A stretch of DNA of 64,000 bases from an uncultured Armatimonadota bacterium (GTDB lineage Bacteria; Armatimonadota; Fimbriimonadia; Fimbriimonadales; Fimbriimonadaceae), in the NCBI GenBank assembly GCA_903833215.1, contig CAILEM010000064.1, positions 1-64,000 on the forward strand, given 5' to 3'. Shown here in pieces: positions 25,724 to 33,777 of the stretch. Position numbers and translations under genes: made by a program. Each line of letters starts with the position of its first letter. Positions within the stretch are counted from its first letter, which is position 1. Under the pieces are notes generated by a model. It saw nothing but the letters and a program-made list of their open reading frames with translations. It did not search any database and had not been told where the DNA came from.

Positions 25724-26701
25724 TTAAAGGGCCATACGCCTGTGTGTCGGGAAGGTCTTTCCACCTGCTGCGGTAACCAACTGAACGATCCGTTGGAAGC
25801 GCGGTCTATCCTTATCGGCTGCGTACTTCAGCCCTTCTTGGGCCAGACTCAATGCCGTCTGCCCCGCTATATGACCATTTGACTGCGCATTGACATTCGG
25901 CTTTCTCGCGAGAAGGAGTCGAACCACATGTTCAAAACCGTGTTCACATGCGGCCATCAGGGGAGTAATGCCGCTGGAATCGACGGCGTTGACCTCGGCA
26001 CCGCGCTCCAAGAGAAGGCTTACTGCCTCCGCATTTCCGTGTTGAGCGGCACCCAGCAACGGCGTCTCGCCAACAAAGTTCTTGTCATTTACTTTGGCGT
26101 GGAGCCGCAAAAACGTTCGGATGATCTTCAGATTTCCACCTTGAGCTGCGGCGATGAGTGGCGTGTCCTGGTAATTGACCCCGTCAAAATGCCGTTCGTA
26201 GGGGCGATGAGTCCAAAACCATGGAATATTGGCTCGCGCGCCGTTATGTAAAAGGGCAAGTGTCGCTTGAAGATCTCCGGACTTGGCGACTTTGATCAGG
26301 TCGGCGTCTAGGCGAAGTTGATTGTGTTGCCGTGCCAGAAGCGCGATCATCTCCTGATCGTTGGCCTTCTTTGCCCAGTACATTGCGGTTTGGCCAACCC
26401 AGTTGACTGCGTCAGGATCGACATTGTAGCGGACGAGAACACGCAAGACATCCACATGCTTACCCTTAACTGCTGCAATGACTGCTGTCTGATTCACAAC
26501 CGAAGGGTCGTCTGGGTCAAAACCGATCTTGTTCACAGACGACCAGTCCCCGTTTTGGGCAAGGATACGCTTGACGGCGTTAACGTCACCCCTAGCCGCC
26601 GCCAGCACGATTGGCGCTTGTTCGGAATTGTGGGCCGAGGCCACAGCCATCCCTGAGATCAAAATACAGAGAGCAAACGATGGAAATCGAGAAACACTCA
26701 T
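25724..26701 (-). CDS. Secreted ankyrin-repeat protein
   Basis: About 325 residues from ATG 26701 (an ATG five codons upstream at 26716 is possible). A signal peptide (MSVSRFPSFALCILISGMAVASA) precedes seven or so ankyrin repeats, for example NFVGETPLLGAAQHGNAEAVSLLLERGAEVNAVDSSGITPLMAACEHG split over two units. It is likely a periplasmic or surface protein-binding scaffold. No partner is indicated by the neighbours. Confidence 0.87.
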   Translation of the reverse strand: MSVSRFPSFALCILISGMAVASAHNSEQAPIVLAAARGDVNAVKRILAQNGDWSSVNKIGFDPDDPSVVNQTAVIAAVKGKHVDVLRVLVRYNVDPDAVNWVGQTAMYWAKKANDQEMIALLARQHNQLRLDADLIKVAKSGDLQATLALLHNGARANIPWFWTHRPYERHFDGVNYQDTPLIAAAQGGNLKIIRTFLRLHAKVNDKNFVGETPLLGAAQHGNAEAVSLLLERGAEVNAVDSSGITPLMAACEHGFEHVVRLLLARKPNVNAQSNGHIAGQTALSLAQEGLKYAADKDRPRFQRIVQLVTAAGGKTFPTHRRMAL

Positions 26702-26851
26702 GGCTCGGTGGTTCACCTACACAACTTCGCACAATTTACCAGCGAAGTCAGGAATCATGAAACGCTGGTCATAGTTCGACTCTGCCAATGCGCCAATCTC
26801 ATGCCGATCAGATCGGGCCACTTCGAAATCTGAGTTACTGCTGAAGCCGAA

Positions 26852-28474
26852 TCAGGCACCGTTCTTACTCTTTAGTTGATGTAACTCGCGGGCCCGGGCG
26901 TAGCGTTCGTCATACCAAAAGTGCAAACAGCCATTGCAGCCTCGACCACAACAGCCTTCGACACCTAGGCGCGGGCTGCGGAACGTTTTCCCCTCGTGCT
27001 CGGTTGCCAATGCGTCGATCAACCCTATGCGCCTTTCCTGATAAGATGCTTCGTCGGCATGGCCCTGTTCAACCTGTTGGGCCGACCGATCCAGTTTCAA
27101 CCGCGCGATCTCATCTTTACCGAGATTTCTTTCTTTTCGAACAACGGTGAATTCGGGGAATTCTTCCTTAAAGTTCGCTACATTTTCTTCGTGGAACCAT
27201 GCAAAAGGTATTCGCAATAACGGTTTTGTTCCTGCGTTCAGACCTTCTTCGCGTGTCGTTTTTCCGCTGCGAATGTCTTCAAACTCATAAATCCGCAGGA
27301 GCACCGTTCTGCGGCGGCCAAACGGCACAAACTCCAGGACATCGCCGACTTCAAGGCGATTCTTCACCTCCACGATAAAACAATCCTCACGCGTCTCGCG
27401 GATGATTCCGGCATATTCCCACTCGGAAAGTGTCGTCGTATTTTCAAAGTTATGGGCATGGTGCGTGAGGCGGCCATCGTGAAATGCCAGCGAATACCCA
27501 CGGTTGGGGATCGTGTTCAACTCACGCAAATAAGGCGTGGGCGACCACGCATCGGAATCGCGGTACCAGTCATCGATCGCCATGCGGTAAGCACGGGTCG
27601 TGATGGCGAGGTAGTACGCGCTGCGGCCACGCCCTTCCACCTTTAGCGAATCAACGCCGAGCGCCAGATAGTCAGGCAATTTCGGCAGCATGCATAAATC
27701 CTTGGAGTTAAGAATATACGCACCGCGATCATCCTCCATAATCGGCATCAATTCGCCGCCTCGATGTTCCTCCTCAAGGAAAAACTCGAACAGATCGCGG
27801 TTTTCTTCGGTGACTTCCAGTTCCTTCAGCGTGCCGTCTTTCAGGCGCATATGGACCTTATAGTTCCAGCGGCATGAGTTGGCGCATGCGCCCTGATTAG
27901 CTCCCCGTTCTGCCAAGAAATTGGAAAGAAGGCAACGGCCGGAATAGGTCATGCACATGGCACCGTGGATGAAGGTTTCCAGTTTGATGTCAGGGCATTT
28001 CTCACGGATCTCTTTGAGCTCCGCAAAGGACACTTCACGCGCCAACACAATCAGTTTCGCCCCGATATCCTGCCAGAACTGCACCGACAGCCACGAGCAC
28101 ACATTCGCTTGCGTGGAAATATGGAGGTCGAGCTCTGGGGCATGGGTTTTGATGAATTGGAACACACCAACATCGGCGACTAAGAGGCCGTCAGGCTTGA
28201 TCTGCTTAATAACCGCAAGACAGCGATGCAGTTTTTCAATGTCCTTGTTATGTGAAAAAAGATTGAGCGTTAGGTAGGCACGCTTGCCGTGCGCGTGCAC
28301 AAATTCAACGCCTTCTACCACCTGCTCCAACGACATCTGCGAGGTCACTCGCAACGATAAATCTGGAGTGCCCATATAGACTGCATCAGCCCCATAGAGC
28401 ACCGCGACCTTCAGCTTTTCCAGCGATCCTGCTGGCATAAGGAGTTCAGATCGGTGTTCGTTCGTAGTTCTCAT
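26852..28474 (-). CDS. Peptidase U32 family protein, tRNA-hydroxylation type
   Basis: The 540-residue protein (ATG 28474) begins RSELLMPAGSLEKLKVAVLYGADAVYMG, the U32 signature, and carries HGAMCMTYSGRCLLSN and GACANSCRW, the cysteines that hold an iron-sulfur cluster in TrhP/YegQ, RlhA and UbiU/V proteins. A second Cys-rich motif (CCGRGCNGC) sits at the C-terminus. The closest known role is prephenate-dependent 5-hydroxyuridine formation in tRNA (TrhP). The upstream ORF extension to 28591 lacks family character. Codon choice seems to include more A/T-ending codons and CGC than the neighbours, a weak hint of transfer. Confidence 0.85.
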   Translation of the reverse strand: MRTTNEHRSELLMPAGSLEKLKVAVLYGADAVYMGTPDLSLRVTSQMSLEQVVEGVEFVHAHGKRAYLTLNLFSHNKDIEKLHRCLAVIKQIKPDGLLVADVGVFQFIKTHAPELDLHISTQANVCSWLSVQFWQDIGAKLIVLAREVSFAELKEIREKCPDIKLETFIHGAMCMTYSGRCLLSNFLAERGANQGACANSCRWNYKVHMRLKDGTLKELEVTEENRDLFEFFLEEEHRGGELMPIMEDDRGAYILNSKDLCMLPKLPDYLALGVDSLKVEGRGRSAYYLAITTRAYRMAIDDWYRDSDAWSPTPYLRELNTIPNRGYSLAFHDGRLTHHAHNFENTTTLSEWEYAGIIRETREDCFIVEVKNRLEVGDVLEFVPFGRRRTVLLRIYEFEDIRSGKTTREEGLNAGTKPLLRIPFAWFHEENVANFKEEFPEFTVVRKERNLGKDEIARLKLDRSAQQVEQGHADEASYQERRIGLIDALATEHEGKTFRSPRLGVEGCCGRGCNGCLHFWYDERYARARELHQLKSKNGA

Positions 28475-28522
28475 GAAAATCGTGATGTCGGGCGACTCCG
28501 GCGAAATCCTCTCCAGGTCAAT

Positions 28523-28541
28523 TTCCCTGCTTAACAGGGAA
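28523..28541 (-). other. Hairpin upstream of U32 gene
   Basis: TTCCCTG and CAGGGAA form a perfect 7-bp stem around CTTAA about 49 bp before the U32 start codon. Operator or leader hairpin; function unknown. Confidence 0.3.
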
Positions 28542-28641
28542 TCGAAATCAGGAAAGAAAATGGTGAAAAAACCCGAGCCGAATTCAACCAACTCCCTCAG
28601 TGAATGATGGCGAAGTCAGTCCCCCATTTGAACTCAATTTT

Positions 28642-28717
28642 TGGTCGTAATGGCGCTATTCGAACGCGCGACCTTCCCGATCTGATCGGGACACTCTAAA
28701 ATCTGAGACACAATTCG
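28642..28717 (-). pseudogene. Decayed tRNA-Pro copy
   Basis: The 76-nt stretch keeps a TTCGAAT T-loop, an encoded CCA end and a TCCCG/CGGGA anticodon stem, but the D-loop GG is lost, the T-stem has a G-A mismatch and the acceptor stem pairs at only about 5 of 7 positions. The anticodon position would read CAG. It lies 4 bp downstream of the intact tRNA-Pro and looks like a tandem duplicate in decay. Confidence 0.6.
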
Positions 28718-28721
28718 AAAT

Positions 28722-28798
28722 TGGTCGGGATGGCGAGATTCGAACTCACGACCTCTGCGTCCCGAACGCAGCACTCTACCAAACTGAGCCACATCCCG
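28722..28798 (-). tRNA. tRNA-Pro (anticodon CGG)
   Basis: The 77-nt gene includes the encoded CCA. The acceptor stem CGGGATG/CATCCCG is perfect, the D-arm reads GGCTCAGTTTGGTAGAG, the anticodon stem-loop is CTGCG-TTCGGGA-CGCAG (anticodon CGG, decoding CCG), and the T-arm is GTGAG-TTCGAAT-CTCGC. A -10-like TAATAT lies at 28810-28815 on the minus strand, 11 bp before the 5' end. It is flanked by two degraded copies. Confidence 0.96.
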
Positions 28799-28887
28799 AC
28801 CTAGACTGAATATTACCACGGTTAGATTCAGGTAACGAATCTAGAGATCTACCCCTGCTACAAATGTTCCTCTCGCTCAAAACATCT

Positions 28888-28966
28888 TGGTCTAGAAGGC
28901 GGAAAGCGGGAATCCACGACCTTCCCGATTCCATCGGGACGCTCTACCAAGCTGAGCCACATCCCG
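28888..28966 (-). pseudogene. Decayed tRNA-Pro copy with intact 5' half
   Basis: The 5' half (CGGGATGTGGCTCAGCTTGGTAGAGCG) is nearly identical to the intact tRNA-Pro, but the T-loop is TTCCCGC and the 3' acceptor strand no longer pairs well. The anticodon loop position would read GGA. About 25 bp upstream of the 5' end are also similar to the flank of the intact gene (AATATT then CTAG), so the duplication included the promoter. Confidence 0.65.
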
Positions 28967-29090
28967 ACTCTAGGCCAAATATTTCCCCGATTAGTTTCGA
29001 AGTTTTGAAACTTGACTTTCTGGGTCTGCGATAGGGTGAGTAAGCGTTTAGACTTAGCTTCTCGACTGAATTGAAGTGGTTCGAGTAGTG

Positions 29091-29125
29091 AGAGCAAGAG
29101 ACTCAGCGAGTAAGTCTCTTGCTCT
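29091..29125 (-). terminator. Strong hairpin, terminator of pseudopilin-lipoprotein pair
   Basis: A perfect 13-bp stem (AGAGCAAGAGACT and complement) with a 9-nt loop lies 25 bp past the lipoprotein stop. A long T-run is lacking on the minus strand. Confidence 0.65.
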
Positions 29126-29149
29126 TTGGATCGGTGGTTAAGCTTTGGC

Positions 29150-29284
29150 TTAGTCGCCCTTTCCGGCGTTACGATTTGCGTTTGCCTTTGGCGGGGCACT
29201 TGGACTCGGGGCGTCACCAGCATTGCAACCGATCAACTGCAGAGCAGAGATAATTAAGAGGGCAAAAAGTGCGAGCTTTTTCAT
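29150..29284 (-). CDS. Mini-lipoprotein (44 residues) after pseudopilin
   Basis: MKKLALFALLIISALQLIGC is a lipoprotein signal peptide with lipobox LIGC (lipidated Cys20). Only 24 residues of a Pro/Ala/Asn-rich tail follow. Its position directly after the pseudopilin gene, 62 bp away with a perfect hairpin between, matches the pairs at 11518-12619 and 38298-39324. No family is known to me. Very short size and leader make it easy to miss in annotation. Confidence 0.75.
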   Translation of the reverse strand: MKKLALFALLIISALQLIGCNAGDAPSPSAPPKANANRNAGKGD

Positions 29285-29297
29285 AGGGTCACTTTCA

Positions 29298-29326
29298 AGT
29301 CGGAGGCGCAATAAACGCCTCCGACT
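29298..29326 (-). other. Perfect hairpin between pseudopilin and lipoprotein genes
   Basis: AGTCGGAGGCG and CGCCTCCGACT form an 11-bp perfect stem around a 7-nt loop, 20 nt after the pseudopilin stop. No T-run follows on the minus strand, so partial termination or mRNA end protection is likely. Confidence 0.75.
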
Positions 29327-29346
29327 AAGTAGTAGTCCGTAATGGC

Positions 29347-30276
29347 TTACTTGACGCCCTGCTTCCACGGATCCCACATGGAGGTGAGCTTGTTACCGTT
29401 ATCGACCAAGTCCCAGATAACGCGAACAGCTGGGAAGGATTTTGCGTGTCCATCAGCAAACGCTGCGTTGAGGAAGCCATTGTTGCGCTTCTTGACCTGC
29501 TCGATATAAGCGTTGTCAGCGGCTACGCTTCCGTAGGGGCTGGTGTAACCAGCAGCTGCATCACAAGCGGAGCCGCCAAGTTGAACCCAATAGTTATAGT
29601 AGTCGCAGTCCGAGTTGTTGTCGGTGAAGTACTGTGTGCCAGCTGGATCGCCAATGAACTGGCCGAGAGGAGCCCAAGCATTTGTTCCATCGTGACCAGA
29701 CATCTTCGGCATGACATCGTAGTATGTCGTGTCGGTAATGATGAGGGTGTTCGCTGACTCAGCGATGACGCTCGCACTCATTGCGGCCTGGTTGGCATTA
29801 AAGACGATGCGGTTTACGCCGTAGGAGTTTTGTCCGCCGTAGGAGCAGTCAGGGTTGCCACCAGGACCAGCCATGCTGCCGCCGCCTGGCTCAACATTTA
29901 CCCACGCATTGGTAACGCCAGGGCCCTTGAACATGTCATGGCTCTTGATGTATGGGTAGAGCTGAACGTTCCAAAACTGCTTCTTGGATGCCGATGAGCC
30001 TGCGCATGCACCTGATCCAACGTTTGGATCCTGCCAGAATGGGTTCCACTGCGGATTACTAGTGCTCGTTCGGTAGAGGAACAAGGTGTCATCGTTGTCG
30101 GTGTAGTACATGAAGCTGGCGGTTGCCATCTGCTTCATATTCGAAAGATCCGTGGTCTTCTTAGCTGCAGCCTTTGCTTGGGCAAATACTGGGAAAAGAA
30201 TTGCGGCAAGGATCGCGATAATCGCGATGACGACGAGGAGCTCGATGAGCGTGAAGGCGCTAGCGTTTTTTCGCAT
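29347..30276 (-). CDS. Type II secretion-like pseudopilin (H-X9-DG family)
   Basis: The 309-residue protein begins MRKNASAFTLIELLVVIA with cleavage expected before Phe8, followed by the conserved helix, FPVFAQAKAAAKKTTDLSNMKQ and a C-terminal intact AFADGHAKSFPAVR motif. Several Cys residues (SGACAGS, NPDCSYGG, DNNSDCDYY, GGSACDAA) suggest disulfides in the exported domain. It pairs with the mini-lipoprotein downstream. No regulator or glycosidase follows, so this copy may be the general housekeeping one. Confidence 0.9.
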   Translation of the reverse strand: MRKNASAFTLIELLVVIAIIAILAAILFPVFAQAKAAAKKTTDLSNMKQMATASFMYYTDNDDTLFLYRTSTSNPQWNPFWQDPNVGSGACAGSSASKKQFWNVQLYPYIKSHDMFKGPGVTNAWVNVEPGGGSMAGPGGNPDCSYGGQNSYGVNRIVFNANQAAMSASVIAESANTLIITDTTYYDVMPKMSGHDGTNAWAPLGQFIGDPAGTQYFTDNNSDCDYYNYWVQLGGSACDAAAGYTSPYGSVAADNAYIEQVKKRNNGFLNAAFADGHAKSFPAVRVIWDLVDNGNKLTSMWDPWKQGVK

Positions 30277-30522
30277 GGAGCCATTCTCTGTATCGAATGT
30301 TAAAAAACTGTTTTAGAAATGTTAAGCAACTTTTAAGAATGAATTCCTACACTGGATTCCGCAATATCGGCGACTGTTGATGTTCCAAATAAATATTTAG
30401 TAATAGTAAACATCAAATTCGTTAAGATCTCTAAAAGGGCTGGGGCGCAGCCTGACTTTAGAATTCCAGTGAGCGGACTTGATCCTTGGATTTGTACTCC
30501 ACAATCCCTTAATACAGACTGG

Positions 30523-31476
30523 CTACGTCAAGCGGATGTGTCTGTCGGAAATACTTGATGAACGTCCAACAACAGCGTCCGTAGATGACGGTGGCGGCTT
30601 GATGAACGCGCCGCTAACACCCTCGATCGCCAAGTGGCCGTCGGGCGTGATCTCCATAAAGGCGTAGAGTGGGTTGGTGTAGGGGAACATGGCGCCGCCC
30701 CAGAAGTAGCTGGCGGAGTTGACGCAGAGGCAGGGGATGCCAGCGTGATATTCGAGACGGTCGACGTGGAGGTGACCGAAGAGGCAGGCGGCGACGGCAC
30801 CTTTGGGGTTGTCGGCTTTGGCCCTCGTGATCACATCAAGGACTTCGATTTGCTCAGGCGGTAGGGGCTGTCCGGGCTCGGCAAAACCTAATGGCTGGTG
30901 GCAGAACAGGATGACCGGCTTGCGGGTCCGGCGAAGCTCAGTAGCCAACCAATCCAACTGTTCGGGGTCGGCCCAATTGTGGGAGGCGTTGTCGGTGAAA
31001 TAATTGCCGTTGGCGTACGAAACGAGCTTGCCTTCTTTCTTAAAATGATTCAGGTCTAGAACCACAAACCGGTAGTCCCCTACATCGTAGGCGCCATATC
31101 GACTCGGCATGGACAAGTGCGCCATCGCGGTCTGCTTGTCACACTTGTCCATGTCGTGGTTGCCGAGAACCTGGAGCTTGCGGTGCGGCAGGTCATGAAA
31201 CAGCTTCAGACACTCTGCCGACTCCGGCTGCGAATAGCAGAAGTCGCCCATCTGAATCACCATGTCGAGGTGTGGGCGGAGTCGGACTGCTTCACCGAAC
31301 TTGGTCAAGCGGGACATCGCGTCGGGAGCGAGTCCATGGTGAAGGTCGGTGATGACTCCGAGTTTTAACGGATGGCGACGTGCTGGCTCGAGCGAAAGTG
31401 GGATGAGCCTTGTCGCAACTACTGCCCCAAGACCCATGGCCCCCTGAACCAGAAACTCTCGTCGAGTAAGCATCAC
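30523..31476 (-). CDS. Tat-exported calcineurin-like metallophosphoesterase
   Basis: The 317-residue protein has a twin-arginine leader (TRREFLVQGAMGLGAVVA) and the metallophosphoesterase motifs in order: GVITDLHHG, QMGDFCYS, LGNHDMD, FCHQPLG and FGHLHVDR. It is expected to act on a phosphoester outside the cytoplasm with a two-metal centre. It starts 3 bp after the stop of the DUF1080 gene, so the two form an operon. The substrate is unknown. Confidence 0.9.
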   Translation of the reverse strand: MMLTRREFLVQGAMGLGAVVATRLIPLSLEPARRHPLKLGVITDLHHGLAPDAMSRLTKFGEAVRLRPHLDMVIQMGDFCYSQPESAECLKLFHDLPHRKLQVLGNHDMDKCDKQTAMAHLSMPSRYGAYDVGDYRFVVLDLNHFKKEGKLVSYANGNYFTDNASHNWADPEQLDWLATELRRTRKPVILFCHQPLGFAEPGQPLPPEQIEVLDVITRAKADNPKGAVAACLFGHLHVDRLEYHAGIPCLCVNSASYFWGGAMFPYTNPLYAFMEITPDGHLAIEGVSGAFIKPPPSSTDAVVGRSSSISDRHIRLT

Positions 31477-31479
31477 GAA

Positions 31480-32145
31480 CTAGTGCTTGAGAGGTCGAAT
31501 CTTGATATTCCTGAACGATACGGTTCCGTGGTCCCCCTGGATGCCGATCGTCCCTTTCTCGACTTTTCCAAACAGCGGCAAACCGGCGAACTTGCACTTG
31601 GCAACGCGGTCGAAGAAATCCTTGCTTCCCCAAACGAAGTCGTAATACTTCACGCCGTTGACGTAGGTCGAGCACTTCTTGGGAGCGATGACAATCTTGA
31701 AGTGGTTCCACTGCCCAGCAGGCTTCGTGGAAGTAATTTTCGACGAATAGAGGTCATAGAGGAACCCGGATTTCTGCGCCCCTTCTTCGCCGTGATCGTC
31801 GTAGATTTGAATCTCCGGTCCGCTGTACCACATGGTGTCACCTTCGTCGGCGCAACGGAGCATCACGCCACTGTTGCCGCCCTTGGTCGTGTTCCAGTCC
31901 ATCTCCAGTTCAAACCAGTCGAATTTTTCGTCGGTGACAATATCGCCCGCTTTGCCCGGATCGACGCTGGTAAGAACGCCATCAACCACCTGCCATCCGG
32001 AGCCAATACTCGTCGAACGGTAATTGTGCCAACCGTGGGTCGTTTTGCCATCAAACAGCAGCTTCCATCCAGCCCTCTCCTCGGCGGGAGTAAGCGTGTT
32101 CATGGAAGATTGAGCGAGTACCAGTGCAACGAGAGCCGAAACCAT
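31480..32145 (-). CDS. Secreted DUF1080 (3-keto-disaccharide hydrolase-like) protein
   Basis: The 221-residue protein has a short leader (MVSALVALVLAQS), then a single DUF1080 concanavalin-like domain: GWKLLFDGKTTHGWHNY, FELEMDWNTTKGGNSGVMLR, GPEIQIYDDHG and HFKIVIAPKKCSTYVNGV. Members of this family have been linked to hydrolysis of 3-keto glycosides, or just bind sugars. Tat-exported Gfo/Idh/MocA proteins elsewhere in the window fit such a pathway. First gene of the operon with the metallophosphoesterase. Confidence 0.88.
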   Translation of the reverse strand: MVSALVALVLAQSSMNTLTPAEERAGWKLLFDGKTTHGWHNYRSTSIGSGWQVVDGVLTSVDPGKAGDIVTDEKFDWFELEMDWNTTKGGNSGVMLRCADEGDTMWYSGPEIQIYDDHGEEGAQKSGFLYDLYSSKITSTKPAGQWNHFKIVIAPKKCSTYVNGVKYYDFVWGSKDFFDRVAKCKFAGLPLFGKVEKGTIGIQGDHGTVSFRNIKIRPLKH

Positions 32146-32151
32146 AGGGGC

Positions 32152-32157
32152 AGTCTA
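32152..32157 (-). promoter_or_regulatory. -10 box 6 bp before start codon
   Basis: TAGACT lies 6 bp before ATG 32145 with no ribosome site between. Leaderless transcription is inferred. Confidence 0.42.
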
Positions 32158-32191
32158 GAGGAAATGAGGTCGGATATTCCAGTGGCGGCGC

Positions 32192-32197
32192 TAAAAT
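32192..32197 (+). promoter_or_regulatory. -10 box 6 bp before start codon
   Basis: TAAAAT lies 6 bp before ATG 32204, again too close for a ribosome site. It faces away from the minus-strand box at 32152-32157; together they form a compact divergent promoter. Confidence 0.5.
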
Positions 32198-32203
32198 GGC
32201 AAT

Positions 32204-33340
32204 ATGTCAACCGACCTGACGCGAGAGGAATTGCTTCGCTACAGCCGTCATCTGATACTGCCGGAAGTGGGACTGGAAGGTCAGAAGAAGCTGAAGGCGG
32301 CAAGCGTGCTGTTAGTTGGCGCAGGAGGACTTGGGTCTCCAGCGGCGCTTTACTTGGCAGCAGCAGGTGTGGGACGAATTGGCATTGTCGATTTTGACAG
32401 GGTCGACGCCAGTAACCTGCATCGCCAAATCATCCATGGCACGAGCGATGTCGGTCGAAGCAAGCTGGATTCCGCCGCCGAATCGATCCTGGATATCAAT
32501 CCGAACGTGCAAGTTGACAAGCATGAGGTCATGCTCAGCAGCGAGAACGCACTCGATATCGTCGAGGACTACGACATCGTTGTCGATGGCACCGACAACT
32601 TCCCCACCCGGTACCTCGTCAACGATGCATGCGTGCTGCTCGGCAAGATGAATTTCTACGGGTCCATCTTCCGATTTGAGGGACAAGCCACCGTTTTTTG
32701 TGCTCCGGGCGGACCTTGCTACAGGTGCCTCTATCCAGAGCCCCCACCGCCGGGCATGGTTCCCAGTTGTGCGGAAGGCGGAGTTCTCGGTGTTTTGCCA
32801 GGCATTATCGGTTTGATTCAGGCCACCGAGGCAGTCAAATTCCTTCTTGGCAAGGGACGCTCGCTTGTTGGTCGTCTGATGCTGTACGACGCTCTGGACA
32901 TGAGCTTTCGTGAACTGCGGATCAAACGTGATCCCAGTTGCCCAATCTGCGGCGACAATCCAACCATCTCGGCGTTGATCGACTACAACCAGTTCTGCGG
33001 ACTACCGTCTCACCCCGAGCCAACAGGCACGGAGATCGAGGTCCCCGAGCTCAAGGCGATGATGAGCAGAAAGGATGACTTCACTCTCATCGATGTCCGC
33101 GAGCCGGATGAATTCGAGGTAGACCGAATCCCGGGATCAGTGTTGATCCCATTAGGTCAGGTTCCAGAGAGATTGTCCGAGCTGGACCGATCAGCATTAA
33201 CCGTTGTTCATTGCCGTTCCGGTATACGAAGCGCCAAGGCATGCACCATCCTGCGCGAAGCAGGATTCAAGAAAGTTCTGAACCTAAAAGGCGGGATTCT
33301 GGAGTGGAATCGGAATTTCGATCATCATGAGCCCACGTAG
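32204..33340 (+). CDS. moeB: MoeB/ThiF-type adenylyltransferase with C-terminal rhodanese domain
   Basis: The 378-residue protein has an E1-like domain (1-250) with the nucleotide loop LLVGAGGLGSPAALYL, DFDRVDASNLHRQ, and zinc cysteines C172/C175 (CYRC) and C246/C249 (CPIC). A rhodanese domain (about 280-375) carries the persulfide Cys337 in VVHCRSGIRSA. This MOCS3-like layout adenylates and then sulfurates the C-terminal Gly-Gly of a ubiquitin-like sulfur carrier. A MoaD-like carrier ending in GG is encoded convergently 130 bp away and is the obvious partner. Its product could be molybdopterin, thiamin, a cysteine or a thio-modification. Confidence 0.92.
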   Translation: MSTDLTREELLRYSRHLILPEVGLEGQKKLKAASVLLVGAGGLGSPAALYLAAAGVGRIGIVDFDRVDASNLHRQIIHGTSDVGRSKLDSAAESILDINPNVQVDKHEVMLSSENALDIVEDYDIVVDGTDNFPTRYLVNDACVLLGKMNFYGSIFRFEGQATVFCAPGGPCYRCLYPEPPPPGMVPSCAEGGVLGVLPGIIGLIQATEAVKFLLGKGRSLVGRLMLYDALDMSFRELRIKRDPSCPICGDNPTISALIDYNQFCGLPSHPEPTGTEIEVPELKAMMSRKDDFTLIDVREPDEFEVDRIPGSVLIPLGQVPERLSELDRSALTVVHCRSGIRSAKACTILREAGFKKVLNLKGGILEWNRNFDHHEPT

Positions 33341-33468
33341 CCGACGGTGATCGTACCGGCGCAGCAGCCGATAGAATTCAGTCGACAGATGAGGTTGCCA
33401 TGAGCAATAGCAGGATAGCGTTGGTGGTTTCCGGACGTCGGTACGATCACCGCCGGCTACGTGGGCTC
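33329..33468. repeat. 29-bp inverted repeat between convergent genes
   Basis: The arms at 33329-33357 and 33440-33468 are complementary at 28 of 29 positions, with an 82-bp spacer. The left arm includes the last codons and stop of the moeB-like gene; the right arm ends 2 bp from the moaD-like stop. It could be a miniature element, a large terminator stem or the footprint of an inverted duplication. Confidence 0.8.
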
Positions 33469-33470
33469 TG

Positions 33471-33767
33471 CTATCCGCCGGCGATGGCGCCGATGACCAT
33501 TAGGGGTTCGGTGCCGTTGGCGATCGATTCTGGGAGCGATCGACCAGGATCCTCAGTTGAGATATCTTCGCCGCAGGCGAAGAAGCGCAAAAAGGCACGA
33601 CGTTTGAGTGTCTCGTGTTCACGAATCGTGCCTTTCAAGACGGGGTACGCGGCTTCCAAGGCATCCAAGACTGTGGAAACGCTAACGGGTGGTGCCACAG
33701 AAAGTTGAACCTCTTGCTCAGTTTGAGCGAGGTTCCTCAGATGAAATGGGAGAGTGACGCGTACCAT
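33471..33767 (-). CDS. MoaD/ThiS-family sulfur-carrier protein
   Basis: The 98-residue beta-grasp protein has the family pattern: VRVTLPFHLRNLA at the start, a VLDALEAAYPVLKG helix, RRAFLRFFACGEDIS, and a C-terminal IAGG whose last Gly would be adenylated and thiocarboxylated. Its E1-like partner is the MoeB-rhodanese protein encoded opposite. It starts 10 bp after the stop of the BNR-repeat gene, so the two form an operon, an arrangement seen in other bacteria. Confidence 0.9.
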   Translation of the reverse strand: MVRVTLPFHLRNLAQTEQEVQLSVAPPVSVSTVLDALEAAYPVLKGTIREHETLKRRAFLRFFACGEDISTEDPGRSLPESIANGTEPLMVIGAIAGG

Positions 33768-33777
33768 TTGGAATTGC

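Noticed and set aside
26852-28641. Genomic island at the tRNA-Pro gene
   Set aside because: No integrase, direct repeat of the tRNA end or mobility gene was seen beside the tRNA; the U32 gene alone is not an island.
28634-28819. 61-residue minus-strand ORF
   Set aside because: It is a translation of the tRNA-Pro gene and its decayed copy, not a protein gene.
33400-33708. 102-residue plus-strand ORF
   Set aside because: It runs through the inverted repeat and the antisense of the MoaD-like gene; no ribosome site or family.
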